From Xestospongia muta (Eukaryota > Porifera > Demospongiae > Haplosclerida > Petrosiidae): a stretch of 64,000 nt of DNA. The translations under genes were made by a program, and so were the position numbers. The stretch lies in NCBI GenBank assembly GCA_963693285.1, contig OY848919.1:3973827-4037826 (forward strand), given 5' to 3'. This document shows positions 1 through 18,667 of this stretch, one piece after another (positions within the stretch are counted from its first letter, which is position 1; each line of letters begins with the position of its first letter). The notes under the pieces were generated by a model. That model saw only the letters and a list, made by a program, of their open reading frames with translations, had not been told where the DNA came from and did not search any database.

Positions 1-7255
<7,255 letters not shown>

Positions 7256-7804
7256 AACCATTCCATTTAAAAGTAAAATACTTGCTACTCTTATAAAAAA
7301 ATTGTGATTGCGTTTTTTAGTTTATGTATGACTACATTTATAGGACACATCTATAGTGCATAGCTATTATCTTGTTATTATGCTTTAATATATGTTTAGT
7401 TAATTAGTACAGGCATTTTCATTAGATATGTTTATAATATACTTGATATTTCAGCAGACATACCTTAAATATGGTGAACATTAATACTTGTAATCAAAAT
7501 AGTAATAATAATAGCACCTGCTAAAAGTAATATGATTGGACTCAGTTATAAGTACTGTCTCATCCAGTAAGACTTTCATTGATAAGGATAATAATAGGTT
7601 TGTACCAAAACCTGTAATGGTCCTGAATGAAACTATTAATCTATTGTAAGATCAATTTAGTAATGGAATTCATATACATTTGAGTCACACACAAAACACA
7701 CTTTGATAATGTAGATTAAAATAACAACAGGTGCATACTGCTGACTTGGCTATAATAACAAAGTGATAACAGTTAATAAATGTTTTTTCATATAGAAGAT
7801 ATAG
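7256..7804. other. Intergenic, convergent 3' ends
   Basis: This is AT-rich sequence between the stop of SRCR gene 1 and the stop of the first R-SNARE gene, which face each other. It should hold both 3' UTRs. No other coding signal or repeat was seen. Confidence 0.6.
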
Positions 7805-8526
7805 TCAGTGTTCATGACGTTCCTTTCCTTCAATAGCAAGAACTATTATAACTATTGAAAAGATCAATGAACAATAATGTTATATGCCCTGTAATTGTAT
7901 GGCATCAACTTACGGCTAATTAATATAATCACGACCAAAGTAATACCAGAGACAACAAGACAGACCTATAAAATGGAAACAATAACATGATACGTTGTTG
8001 TATGGGACCATGCATACTATACACTTTTGCCGTCTCAGTCTCTTTAGTTCAGATGATTTCTTGCCAAATAGCTCAGCATGTTTGTGCAAATGGTCTGAAA
8101 AATAATAATGTTACTGACACGTTTTAGTTTAAAAAATGAATAATTACATTACAAGTTATGGCTAAACTGAATTATTCCAAAAGTACATAAGTATATATGA
8201 TTGTAATTCATACTGACCAGCTCTTTGTTCTAGATCATGAAGTTTGTCATCTCTTTCAGCTATCTTATCTATATTTTGTTGTACTGTGTCTTTTACCTAT
8301 CAAACACATGAATCAAAAAATGGACAAATGGATATTTTATATAATGTTCCACCTGATTGACTTGTTTCTGTATTTGTCTTTCACGCTGGAAAGGGTCATC
8401 AGCGTTTATTGATCCATATGACCTGACATACAAGCATAACATTATCAATATTTTAAAAGAATATAGCTTATTATAGACAAGACTGTTTGTATATCAATTT
8501 AAGTTTGTTTACAGCTATACTTACAT
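7805..8526 (-). CDS. R-SNARE, VAMP/synaptobrevin-like, tail-anchored (copy A)
   Basis: Predicted vesicle R-SNARE of 108 residues. Exons, 5' to 3' on the minus strand: 8526-8525 (the A and T of the start codon), 8422-8353, 8296-8218, 8094-8018, 7965-7914, 7851-7805. The short N-terminus MSYGSI leads into a canonical SNARE motif with NIDKIAERDDKLHDLEQRA; the Arg of AERDD lies at the zero layer. The motif continues to LKRLRRQK just before a membrane anchor (VCLVVSGITLVVIILIS). The tail ends IEGKERHEH. The start codon is split: exon 1 ends in AT before gtaagt and exon 2 begins with G. Upstream noncoding exons are possible near 8525-8566 and from 8624 upward. The fold fits a VAMP4/VAMP8-type protein, but the exact orthologue cannot be named by eye. 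Confidence 0.85.
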
Positions 8527-9221
8527 GATAATATCTGCTGTCTGAATCTAGTTTTGTAACAGAAGTCTATAAAAATATACTAACACATTGATGTGATATT
8601 TTGGATTAGAGTTTATGACTTACTTTGCTTCCCAGTAGTAATACAGTAAGATGGGGCTGACGGGGCTGTCTCTTCAGTGTAGTATGTAACATGATAATGT
8701 GTTTAATAAGCATGTCATAGTAATCACAGATGCAACAACAATAGATGAAGTAGGCGTTTATTGTGGCTGAAATAACTGTGGCCAAGAACTGTGGAGTCCA
8801 CTGATAAAACATCAGCTGCACTCAGACATATAGTTCACCTACTAATGTAAACCTGTTTTTACAAAGCTGTGTCCATAATAGATTATTTACAGGTCTGCCT
8901 ATAAGAGTCATATGACCTTAAAATGAATTTTAAAATAAGATATGACAATGATGTGAGGAATTTTACACATAATTTATGTAATGCCTTAATAATTATATAT
9001 GTAGCTATAATGTTGTACAAAAGGATGCATAGTGAGATTAACTTCAAAGATTATATGGCCAAACTCTCTTGTGAAATTGTCTGGTCTTGCTGAAATCTTT
9101 GGTTTCACAACAAAACGTTTAATTACGTATATACTCTCCACTCTCTATTTGATATTCTTTATACATTGATAATAAAATCTTTACACTCGAGTTGTGGATC
9201 CCTCAATATCATTAATTAATG
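8527..9221. other. Intergenic with likely 5' leader of copy A
   Basis: Possible splice-bounded leader exons on the minus strand occur near 8525-8566 and upstream of a donor at 8618-8623. The rest is AT-rich with no protein signal that I recognise. Confidence 0.4.
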
Positions 9222-9745
9222 TTAGGGCTTGTTTATCCTTGAATTAATAACAATTATTAATAAATCTGCATAAAGAAACGAAGACATATTAACCTAAAGG
9301 AAACTTATATTTAAAACTTACATATAATTAAAGCCAGTACAATAACAATTGTTATAAGAAAAAGAAAACCTAAAAATGATATTTTAATAATAATATTAAT
9401 AATACATTGTAAAAACTTTACATACTTTTACATTTTGCCTCCAAAAATTTGATTTGATTATCATAGCTTTATTGTGAAACATTTGACGATGTGGAATGAC
9501 AGTTTCTGAAAAACAACAACATGAAACTCTAAATAGAATAGTGCATTGCATATAATCAAAATCATACTATTTTGTAATCTTTCTAGTTTCTTTCCTCTTT
9601 CAAATGCTTTATCTAGTTCATCTTGTAATGACTGTTTTGTCTAATGGTAATTGGTATTATAGTGATACAATATATCAATCATGTCATATACCGTACCTTG
9701 TTGACTTCTTTTTGCTTATGTTCTAAGACATCACTGTCATAATAC
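9222..9745 (-). CDS. R-SNARE-like protein, tail-anchored (copy B, start base pair not located)
   Basis: About 99 residues. Exons on the minus strand: 9745-9697, 9640-9568, 9505-9422, 9369-9322, 9265-9222. The SNARE motif contains DELDKAFERGKKLERLQN with Arg at the expected zero-layer place, then SNFWRQNVK before the membrane segment (CFLFLITIVIVLALII) and the tail VINSRINKP. The first coding exon starts with a G that completes a Met codon only if the previous exon ends in AT, as in copies A, at 12.4 kb and at 33.4 kb. A candidate donor (AT before gtgagt) lies at 10814-10815 but is unproven. The N-terminal part is short (MYYDSD), then the motif begins. Confidence 0.72.
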
Positions 9746-11742
9746 CTACAGAATATGTATTATATGTATGGCTTAAAGGTCTATACGAATTATATAAACA
9801 TGTCAATAAGAAAATTTGTAAAACATTTTGCCCAAGGGTAATATCTTTTTAAAAAATCCCAAGTTGGTAGGTTTGTATAATACAAAGCTTTATCCGTTCT
9901 GCCATTAATAATCAATATATAAGCATTGCTTAAACCTGAAAACTCCAGATTTTAAAAATACATTGTTGATAGCCACATGATTTTTATGGTACAATAGTGG
10001 CAGCTGCTGGTTATAATACAGCTTTCATGACAACTTATGTCAGATATATCATTGTTTACATCATGACTACTGTATACCTGCCACTATAATGTTTTTGAAG
10101 AAGGAAATAGTATTTTAAACTCTCAGATTATGTATTTCAAAAATAAACTGTTTGGAGGTCATTATGTGTTATCTACAACTGACACTCCGTTTTTCAAAAT
10201 GTAAGGACAATGAATCTCATTTTAATATACACTTATATGTTTCAGGTATACTCTGAGTTTGACCCCTGACTCAGTGATATATCTCAAGTTAGGAATAAGC
10301 TATATAGAGAAATGGTTTATACCATTTTTACATCTTGGAATTCTGCTTAAAAGATTATAAAATAATAGCTGTTCAGAAAAGTAGTAAGCTGGAAATATAG
10401 TGATTAGTGTTTTTCAGATCTTACCACAATGTGACATTATGTATATGCATACAATTAACGAATGTTAGTACAAGCATTCACCAAGTAAAAATGTTTAGAA
10501 ACAGTAAAAAATATCTTCTATAACAAAGCACGAAATGCTAAAATGAAAAGAATAACAAAATGCCTCAATGAATTAAGTAGGCTATGAGGCCATACCCAAC
10601 CTAGGTTGATGTTTTTCATTATCACAATTACACAAAAATGAAGTCAAACTTAAATTGGACAAACTGGTATACAAAGGATTTAGAAAATATCATGTATCAG
10701 CCATATTATAGATATACTACTTTATAATACTATTTATAGTAACAGTACAGCTGACAGAACTTTATAATACTATTTATAGTAACAGTACAGGTGACAATTA
10801 CATCAATACTCACATTACTAACAACAATCAGTCTGTTGGCTCAGCATAATAAACTGACCCAAATATTTTGTGGAAGCTGGCACTGATAGAGTTGAGTATA
10901 TTGGACTTTGTGTAGTCAAGCAACTTCAAAAGTCTTCTTAAAGAAGAAATAAAACATGGCATGGATAAAAAATTGAGATTGGGGCATTGGGCGTTGTACA
11001 ATTATGACTTACTGTAACATAGGTAAACTCAGCCTTTTCCGTGCCAGGCTCCTCCTACAAATGACGTAATTAGGAAATGAGATTATATACGCCTATGTAG
11101 AGTAGTATTTATTAACCAAGACATCTTATAGGTTTTTCTTTTGAATGATATTATAGATACAGTGTAGATACATAGCTTGCGAGGCTATCTCTAGAGTGCG
11201 TTAGCATTGATCTTGACTTGAATGTTTTAATAAAATTAGTGCTTAAATGCATGGAGTATGGAATCTAGAATATCAATTACTCACTGTATAAATTGTTGAC
11301 AAGTTGTATTATTACAAAACAGCAAATTATACATAATAGATCTTTTCACATGAATATTGTATGCCATATTAATCTACTAAATGTAAACTATAAACTAGTT
11401 GATTAATTGTATGCATGTGTAAAGTAGACTTTTCAATAGAAATGATAATAATATTATAGTGACATTACTCTACAGGTAAAATATGAGCCGGTTTTGGTCA
11501 CTTTGTCCAAACAGTGAACTGAAAGTATAGTATCAAATTGAAATAATCACTACATTATGAAAACTTTGGTAATACTCCTTATACTCTAAAGTACAAAGTT
11601 CAAGATAATGACTTTTATTACTTGTCTTAATAGTTACACATGTAACTGGAATATACATACTTATATATCTATATGCTCCATATACACAATACAATGCATA
11701 TGGATACATAGCTCTTTCATAAATATTGCGTGACCACATCAA
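9746..11742. other. Long noncoding stretch upstream of copy B
   Basis: No convincing exon was found. A 41-base tandem duplication sits near 10718-10798. A possible 5' exon of copy B ends at 10814. The remainder is AT-rich. Confidence 0.4.
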
Positions 11743-12477
11743 CTATTGCTTTTTCTCTTCAACAGCAAGAACAATAGTAACTACAATTTAGAAAAGAAAA
11801 TATATCTATAGACAATGTATACATGTTCTATTATGACTATCAATAATTATGTTTCATGCATGCTTACCTATAATGAATGCACAACAGCAAATCCCTAGAA
11901 GAACAATCCAGAGCTATATAATAGAAAAATGATTCTTTTCCGTATACTTTTAAATTAATAAACTACACATTTTGTCATTTATGCTATATTAGCATACCTT
12001 TAAATGTTGACACCAATTTGTTTTTCGATTAAGTTGATTTGTAGCTCTTACATATTGGTCAGTATTGTCATTCAAATACCCTGCATGATAAATTGAAATG
12101 AATGTGTTAGTATTAGCATGTTATCTTAATTTACTAAGAAAATAGCATGCACAATACAACGTTTAGTTATAATGATATATACACCTGTACATGCTCTGTC
12201 CGTGCTGACATCGAGTTCATGATTTTCATAAACAAATTTTGATACATCATCTTGTGAATTAAGATTTATCTATAATTATGTAGCAAACAAGTATTTTGAA
12301 AATGATTTGTGATATTACTGTGTTGCAGATAACCTTGTTGACTTCTCCATGCTTTAGATTTAGGAAATCAACATTGTCTGCTTTGTGTGTCCTATAAATA
12401 TACTATGGTTGGTTATATCTAATATACTTGATATAAATTAAGATAATCTACAATATTATGCTTACATGATGATGAGT
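11743..12477 (-). CDS. Divergent R-SNARE-like protein with Glu at the zero layer
   Basis: About 101 residues. Exons on the minus strand: 12477-12476 (AT), 12391-12334, 12269-12191, 12080-11998, 11913-11868, 11780-11743. The start codon is split by an intron as in copy A. The N-terminus begins MTHKADNVDF. Aligned by exon boundary with copy A, the zero-layer Arg is replaced by Glu (KFVYENHELDV). The second half ends QLNRKTNWCQHLK, close to the usual WW-containing linker, then LWIVLLGICCCAFII as membrane anchor and the tail VEEKKQ. Intron positions and phases match copy A. It may be a functional but altered SNARE, or a regulator that no longer forms a normal complex. Confidence 0.72.
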
Positions 12478-12697
12478 TTTGCTGGAGGTCTTTAAAATTA
12501 CAAAGCAAGATATTTTGTAATTTTAAGTTTATATAACTTGTTGTCAGGTCTCAGTTAACTTGAAGGAATGATCTCACAATTAGGAGAAGAAATTTAGTTT
12601 ACTGTCATTCTAGCATTGACTTAAATTTTATATAGAATATTTGTAGTGATATAGTCATGTGATGTTTATACAGGTGTGTAGTATTAACATATACTAA

Positions 12698-12758
<61 letters not shown>

Positions 12759-12960
12759 TGTATATATGTTTTATAGATCTATAATATATATAGACAGTCT
12801 CACTCTGAATGGCATAATGCAATATCATAGAGTATATACAAATACATTTGTATCACTGTAAACTTGAATAGTGTTGATTAATTATTTTACAAGTTAATAA
12901 TTTTGTAGAACTATTTTCATTATTTTTGTATTTAACTAACTTATATGGAAATTTTTAAAT
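12478..12960. other. Intergenic with a CA microsatellite
   Basis: A (CA)n run of about 50 bases occupies roughly 12702-12753. The flanks are AT-rich with no gene signal. Confidence 0.7.
12702..12753. repeat. (CA)n microsatellite
   Basis: Uninterrupted alternating A and C directly visible. Confidence 0.95.
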
Positions 12961-12970
12961 TAATTTATTA

Positions 12971-13950
12971 ATGGAGCTACCATTAACAATTCAATTAAAC
13001 AAGTATGTGGTAGTGTTTTTTGATTACCTCACCAAATTTGTCAAGGCATACCCTGCCTCTGATCAAGCTAGTGAGACTAATGCACAATTGTTAGTGAACA
13101 ACATTATTTGCTGTCAATTAATTTCGGATCGTGGTGCTAATTTATTATCTGCCATTGTTACGTATGTTAAGTCTATGGCATGAAAATCATTAACACTACT
13201 GCATACCATTCTCAGGCAGATGGCCTAGTCAAAAAATTTAATCTAACCCTATAAGGAATGATTGCCAAGTACTGTGGTCATTATTGCTCCAATTGGATGA
13301 GTACCTCCAGAGGTTGTTATTTGTCTATTACACCAAGGTTCATTAAAGTACAAAGGAATCACCATTCTTCCTGCTCTATGGTAGGGATGCTCGAATACCT
13401 ACTCATGCAGTCCTTACTTATCATAAAAGCTGGTACATCATAGACATAGAGGTCTATAAGTTTGAACTCATGAGCAATGTCTCTAATGCATAAAGGGTAC
13501 CTGGGCATAATGTTAGCCAATCTCAAGTCTCAATGTAATAAGTATGTTAGAAAGACTGATTTAAAATTGGAGATAGAGTTATGGTATTTATATGCCACAT
13601 GAAACAACTGGAAAATGGAGGAAGTTAACCAGACCCTTCTTTGGACTGTATCATATCATAGAACTTCATATGAATGGTGTTACTGTCCAACCAGTTGATA
13701 GACCAAAAGATTCATTAATTCAAGTAAATCTTGATTGGATAACTTTGTGTCAATATGAGCTGCCCAATGCCTCCTCTCTTGGCTAGGATCTAAGTGTCAA
13801 AACTGTTGTAAGTCTACTATCTAACTCTAACTGTGAATTATGACTCATTTATTTTCGATGTATTGCATTGGTATAGTTTATTTATGTATATATTATATAT
13901 TATTATTAAGCCTGAGGATGTGCTTCCATCTGAGGGGGTGAAAATGTAAA
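12971..13950 (+). mobile_element. Decayed Ty3/Gypsy-type retrotransposon, 3' part of pol
   Basis: Broken fragments of an integrase occur in sequence order: a core piece with DYLTKFVKAYP and later ISDRGAN (12971-13183), a piece after it with YHSQADGLV (near 13200-13230), and a C-terminal GPY-like segment with WRKLTRPFFGLYHI and ending VQPVDRPKDSLIQVNLD (13592-13786). Stops and frame changes separate the pieces, so it is inactive. A purine-rich tract (GAGGGGGTGAAAA) near 13932-13944 followed by TGTAA looks like the polypurine tract and the start of an LTR. No gag, protease or reverse transcriptase was seen. Confidence 0.8.
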
Positions 13951-14115
13951 TATCCTTATTTTCATTACTGATTTATTGCTATAATTATTCATTGATTTTG
14001 TAAGAAAGAGAAGGAGTCACAGACAGAGTGTCTGCTTGTTTTTAAGCCTTTTTCTTTGTCAGACTATATGGTTGAAATATTGAAACCATTTACTAGAGAA
14101 TGTTGTAGGTAGTTA
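13945..14115 (+). repeat. LTR-like repeat, copy 1
   Basis: This segment is repeated at 15379-15545 with small differences; shared blocks include GACTATATGGTTGAAATATT. It follows the polypurine tract of the Gypsy remnant, so it is likely LTR sequence. The second copy lies between two duplicated R-SNARE units, which suggests the LTR was carried along in that duplication. Confidence 0.6.
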
Positions 14116-14300
14116 TCCATGACCTATATATAGTAACATGTATTTGGTCTTTGTACTATATAGATTGTATACATTGTATATAATTAAAGTTTTATAGATT
14201 AAGAAGTATATATGATTTTAATTGTATTGATGAATACACTATACAATAAGAATTCAGTATTAAAGGTGTGATTAATAGTTACAGGGTATTCTATTTTTCT

Positions 14301-15120
14301 TTATAGTAGTGACAACAGCAACAGCAACAAAGATACAACTAGAAAGTTAAAAAATATAGTTACCAATTATCACATAATTATAATCATCAAATTAGCATTG
14401 GCTGTTTAGAACTAAGGAGTATCATTGTATTAGTATCTAATTATAACTAACATATCATATCTGTGAGAAAGTATAGTTAAGGTTATTCCTCAATAGATAT
14501 TAGTGTATAAAACAATGGATACTGTCATCAAGGGAATTATTTTGAACAATGGATATTAAAATAAAGTAGTGCATATAGGCAAATTTTTGTAGTTCCAATG
14601 TTTTGATTTATTAAAAGAATAATAATATAATATATATTTAAATTCTAATCGCATGCTCATGTAAAATTCTTATGAATGTACATGCATATTATTGTAGTGT
14701 GAAAACCATTACATTTTTCCACCATTGCTTTCTTGTATTTCTTACGAGAACTGTTTTTTCAAAAAAATCAGCATCTTCATCCAAACGATCTAATTTTAAA
14801 CACAATCAACACTATATTATTAACTGATAATTTATTATATGCTTTTAATTTTTTCCACCACATCTTTAAGTATCAAGTTATACCTGCTATCTCTTGACAT
14901 TTACTAACTTCTGTACTAATTCTCTGCATTGTTCCCATAGCCTATATAAAAGACATAAGTGAATGTCAAACTTCAATTGCTCAACCTGTCCAGCTATGGG
15001 GTCGCTGTCAGAGACTATATGATAAGACCTAATTGTGGTATGAGTTAATGTAAAAAGCATATACTCACATGATTCTAGTTCAGCAAGAAGGTCTTGTAGA
15101 AATGAATGTCAATAACTAGC
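14301..15120 (-). CDS. R-SNARE-like gene (copy C), C-terminal joining uncertain
   Basis: Exons recognised on the minus strand: one ending at 15069 (encodes LLAELES), 15014-14986 (SDSDPIAGQ), 14941-14884 (first half of the SNARE motif, TMQRISTEVSKCQEIA) and 14789-14713 (second half, LDEDADFFEKTVLV then RKQWWKN). The WWKN just before the membrane is a strong synaptobrevin-family mark. Phases connect without a stop through these four exons. A terminal hydrophobic exon at about 14338-14301 is expected, but its frame could not be settled by eye and an intervening exon may be missing. It may be a gene or an early pseudogene. Copies D and E are close duplicates. Confidence 0.6.
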
Positions 15121-15378
15121 TGCACATTCAAAGCATTAATAATAAAATAAAACCTTCATACATTGATGTACATGTATGCAGAGGTTCAACGCTTACCAAA
15201 TTTTCAAAATAGTTGGTATTTTCACTAGTCTTCAGATTTTTTCACTCGATAATGGTACAAACTCTTTTGGAAATGTCCGCACCTTCCGTCAGGACGTCAT
15301 ACATTGTTGCAGATTTAGAGGGTGGTGCTTATATATAAATTAACTTCCTACCGGAAATAAACACTTTTAATTAGTGGT

Positions 15379-15545
15379 TTATATTATTGGTTTCATTATT
15401 GATTTATTGCTATGATTATTCATTATTTTGTAAAAAAGAGGAGGAGTTACAGACAGAGAGCCTCCTTGTAATAAACCTTTATCTTTGTCAGACTATATGG
15501 TTGAAATATTGAAACCATTTACTAGAGAGTGTTGTAGTTAGTGGC
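15379..15545 (+). repeat. LTR-like repeat, copy 2
   Basis: This matches 13945-14115 over most of its length. It sits between R-SNARE copies C and D and marks the edge of the duplicated unit. Confidence 0.6.
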
Positions 15546-15714
15546 GTCATACATATTAGCATCAGAAATGCATGAACAATACATAGTAATATCAGTTTGT
15601 ATACATTGTTTATAATTAAATTTTTATAGATTTAAATGATTTTAATTTTATTGATGAATACACTATACAATAAGAATTCAGAATTAAAGGTGTGATTAAC
15701 AGTTATAATGTATA

Positions 15715-16580
15715 CTGTTTTTCTTTATAGTAGTGACAACAGCAACAGCAACAAAGATACAACTAGAAGGTTAAAAAATATAGTTACCAATTATCACATA
15801 ATTAAAATCATGAATTAGCATTGGTTGTTTAGAACTAAGGAGTATCATTGTATCAGTTTCTAATTATAACTAACATATTATATCTGTGAGAAAGTACAGT
15901 TAAGGTATTCCTCAATAGATATTAGGGTATGAAACAATTCATACTCTCATCAAGATAATTATTTTAAACAATGGATATCAAAATAAAGTTGTGCATTGTA
16001 GTTACAATGCTTTGATTTATTAAAAGAATGATAATATGTGACCTGATTTGTAGGGAGCAATTCTGTCAAACAATTTTGATATGGTTTATGAAAAAGGATC
16101 ACTGTTAAAACACCTGAAAAAACAGTTTTGTATACATAGATGCAGTTCCATGAATAGTTGTGTATATGATAGCAGCTATAATCATGTATACAAAACTATT
16201 TTTGTGACGTTTAACAGTTATCTTTTTTCATAAATCATGTCACAAATGTTTTGCCAGAAGTGGTCCCTTTTTGCAAATCAGGTCACATATAATATATATA
16301 AAAATGCTAATTGCATGCTCATGTAGAATTGTTTTATATATACGTTAATAATTATTATTGTAGTGCGAAAAACCATCACATTATTCCACCATTGCTTTCT
16401 TTTATTTCTTATAAGAATTGTTTTTTCAAAACAATTGTCAACATCTTCATCCAAACGATCTAATATTAAACATAATCAACATTATACTATTAACCAATGT
16501 GTTATATGCTTTTAATTTTATCACCAAATCTTTAAGTATCAAGTTATACCTGCTATTATTAATTCTGTAGCAATCAATTT
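15715..16580 (-). pseudogene. R-SNARE-like copy D, 5'-truncated
   Basis: The second SNARE-half exon is kept (16459-16380; LDEDVDNCFEKTILI, then RKQWWNN), and the terminal hydrophobic exon lies near 15763-15726. The exon for the first SNARE half is cut: similarity to copies C and E stops just after the splice-donor region near 16552 and unrelated sequence follows. An inverted-repeat element (16037-16287) lies in its intron. Without the first half of the motif it cannot encode a SNARE helix. Confidence 0.7.
16037..16287. mobile_element. MITE-like inverted-repeat element, copy 1
   Basis: About 251 bases with terminal inverted repeats TGTGACCTGATTTG and CAAATCAGGTCACA. It has no coding capacity. 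Related copies are at 46943-47186 and, as a right-end fragment, at 36595-36705. Confidence 0.85.
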
Positions 16581-16599
16581 CCAAGATAAAAAACAGTAT

Positions 16600-17180
16600 C
16601 AATAAATTCTTTGAGACAAATTCCCAGAGCAAGTGAAAACATGACAAAGATTTGTTAACATTTTTCTATCATTCCTTCCTTTATAATTTTGTGCTGATAA
16701 TCTTAATGAGGAAGGTGACATTTAATATCTAATGAAACAAAACAATTTAAATCATTCTCAATTTAATAATTTTTATTATTATAATTGCACCAAACACATT
16801 GAGCTAATTCTGAAATTGCAATTAAAATTTATTTTTGATGTTTGTTCTCAAATTGCCTCTTATTATATTTTTACAGGTAATTTATTGGTTATGATTATAT
16901 ACTTTACTTGAAAAGAGATATCCTTATTCCTTTATTGAAACAAATAAATCAATTTTGAAGACAATAGTATACTAACTAGAATCAATGACTCATAATATGA
17001 TGTCTAAACCCTGCTTATCAGTGGGAACTACTAACACTACACTGTTTTGTTTTCATACTTATCATTCAAGTTATGATAGCAACAACATATAGTACACTAT
17101 TGTTATTACTACTACATTTTGGCTAATATCATTACTTGCAACACTAGATAATTGCATATTACCATTATTCATGCATGACC
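16600..17180. other. Noncoding spacer between copies D and E
   Basis: AT-rich, with no exon or repeat that I can support. Similarity to the other R-SNARE units resumes near 17180. Confidence 0.4.
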
Positions 17181-17309
17181 CATATATAATAACATCTCTT
17201 TGTACTATATAGATTGTATACATCTCATATACTTTAAGTTTTATATATTATGTAATATTAATGATTTTAATTCTATTAATGATACATTATACAATACAAA
17301 TTCAGAGTT

Positions 17310-17680
17310 AAAGTTATAGGGTAGGGTGTTTTTCTTTATAATAGAGACAACAGCAACAGCAACAAAGATACAACTAGAAAGTTAAAAAAATAGAGTTACT
17401 AATAATCACATAATTATAACAATCAAATTAGCATTGGGCATTTTAGAACTAAAGAGCGCCATATTATTATTAGTATTAGTATCTAGTTATAACAAACATA
17501 TCATATCTGTAAAAAAGTATAGTTAAGGTTATTCCTCAATAGATATTAGTGTGTAAAACAATGCATGCTGTCATCAAGGTAATTCTTTTGAACAATATAT
17601 ATATCAAAATAAAGTAGTATATATAGACAGATTTGTAGTTACAATGCTTTGATTTATTAAAAGAATTTCGAATAATAATG

Positions 17681-17730
<50 letters not shown>

Positions 17731-18210
17731 GCTACTTGAATGCCACGTAGAATTACTATATATATACATTAATATTACTGTAGCATGAGAAACCATTACA
17801 TTTTTCCACCATCGTTTCCTTGCATTTGTTACAATAACTGCTTTTTCAAAAAAATTGTCAGCTTCTCCATCCAAAACGTCTAATATTAAAACATAATAAG
17901 ATTATACTATTAACTGAGGTTTTGTATGCTTTCAAGTTTTTCTACTAAATCTTTAAGTATCAAGTTATACCTGCTTTCTGCTGACATTTATCAACTTCTG
18001 TACTAATTCTCCGCATTGTTCCTATAACCTATATATATATATATATAATATAAAGGACTTTAGTGAATATCAAACTTTTATTGCTCAACCTGTCCAGCAA
18101 CGGGCTCACTGTCAGAGACTATATGGTAAGACCTAATTGTGGTATGAGTTAATGTAAAAAGCATATACTCACATGATTCAAGTACAGCTAGAAGGTTCTA
18201 CCTGTAGAAA
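17310..18210 (-). CDS. R-SNARE-like gene (copy E), C-terminal joining uncertain
   Basis: Exons on the minus strand: one ending at 18173 (LLAVLES), 18118-18090 (SDSEPVAGQ), 18028-17971 (TMRRISTEVDKCQQKA) and 17879-17800 (LDGEADNFFEKAVIV, then RKRWWKN). Frame and phase match copy C exactly and the substitutions are mostly conservative, which suggests that coding constraint persisted after duplication. The hydrophobic last exon near 17376-17339 is conserved at DNA level, but its frame is not settled. A (TA)n run lies in the following intron. Either a gene or a young pseudogene. Confidence 0.6.
17682..17727. repeat. (TA)n microsatellite
   Basis: About 46 bases of alternating T and A, in an intron of R-SNARE copy E. 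Confidence 0.9.
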
Positions 18211-18667
18211 TGAATATCAAATAACTACCTACAAATGTGAAGCGTTAATAGTAACATAAACCCTTCATACAATTATGTACATATATACAAACTTTTAAAG
18301 CTCACCAAAGTTTCAAAGTAGTTCGTATTTTCACTAGTCTTCAGATTTTTTGGCTTGATAATGGGACTAACCTCTTTTGGAAATGCCTGCACTTGTCCGT
18401 CAGGAAGTCATACTTGCTGGAGGTTTAGGGGGTGGGGATTAACTAATAAACTAACTTGCTGCCGGAAATAAACACTTTAATTAGTCTACTATACTCATTG
18501 CTGACATAACAAAGACTATATGCAAAAAGAGAAATACTAAAACTTCAACCAGATAAAAATAATAAAATAAAAGGTAAAACAAAGAAAACATTTTAAAATT
18601 ATTAAAGACTTTCAAAATGTTTTGGTCTCTAACGTTAAGATAATAGCTTAAATTAAAAAATACATTG

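Noticed and set aside
14364..14430. Extra membrane exon for R-SNARE copy C
   Set aside because: A donor is present, but every frame meets a stop near the only possible acceptors, so I left the C-terminal joining of copies C and E open.
17536..17874. One continuous 112-residue protein on the minus strand
   Set aside because: Only its start (the ADNFFEKA and RWWKN part) is the R-SNARE exon; the rest reads through an intron and a (TA)n run.
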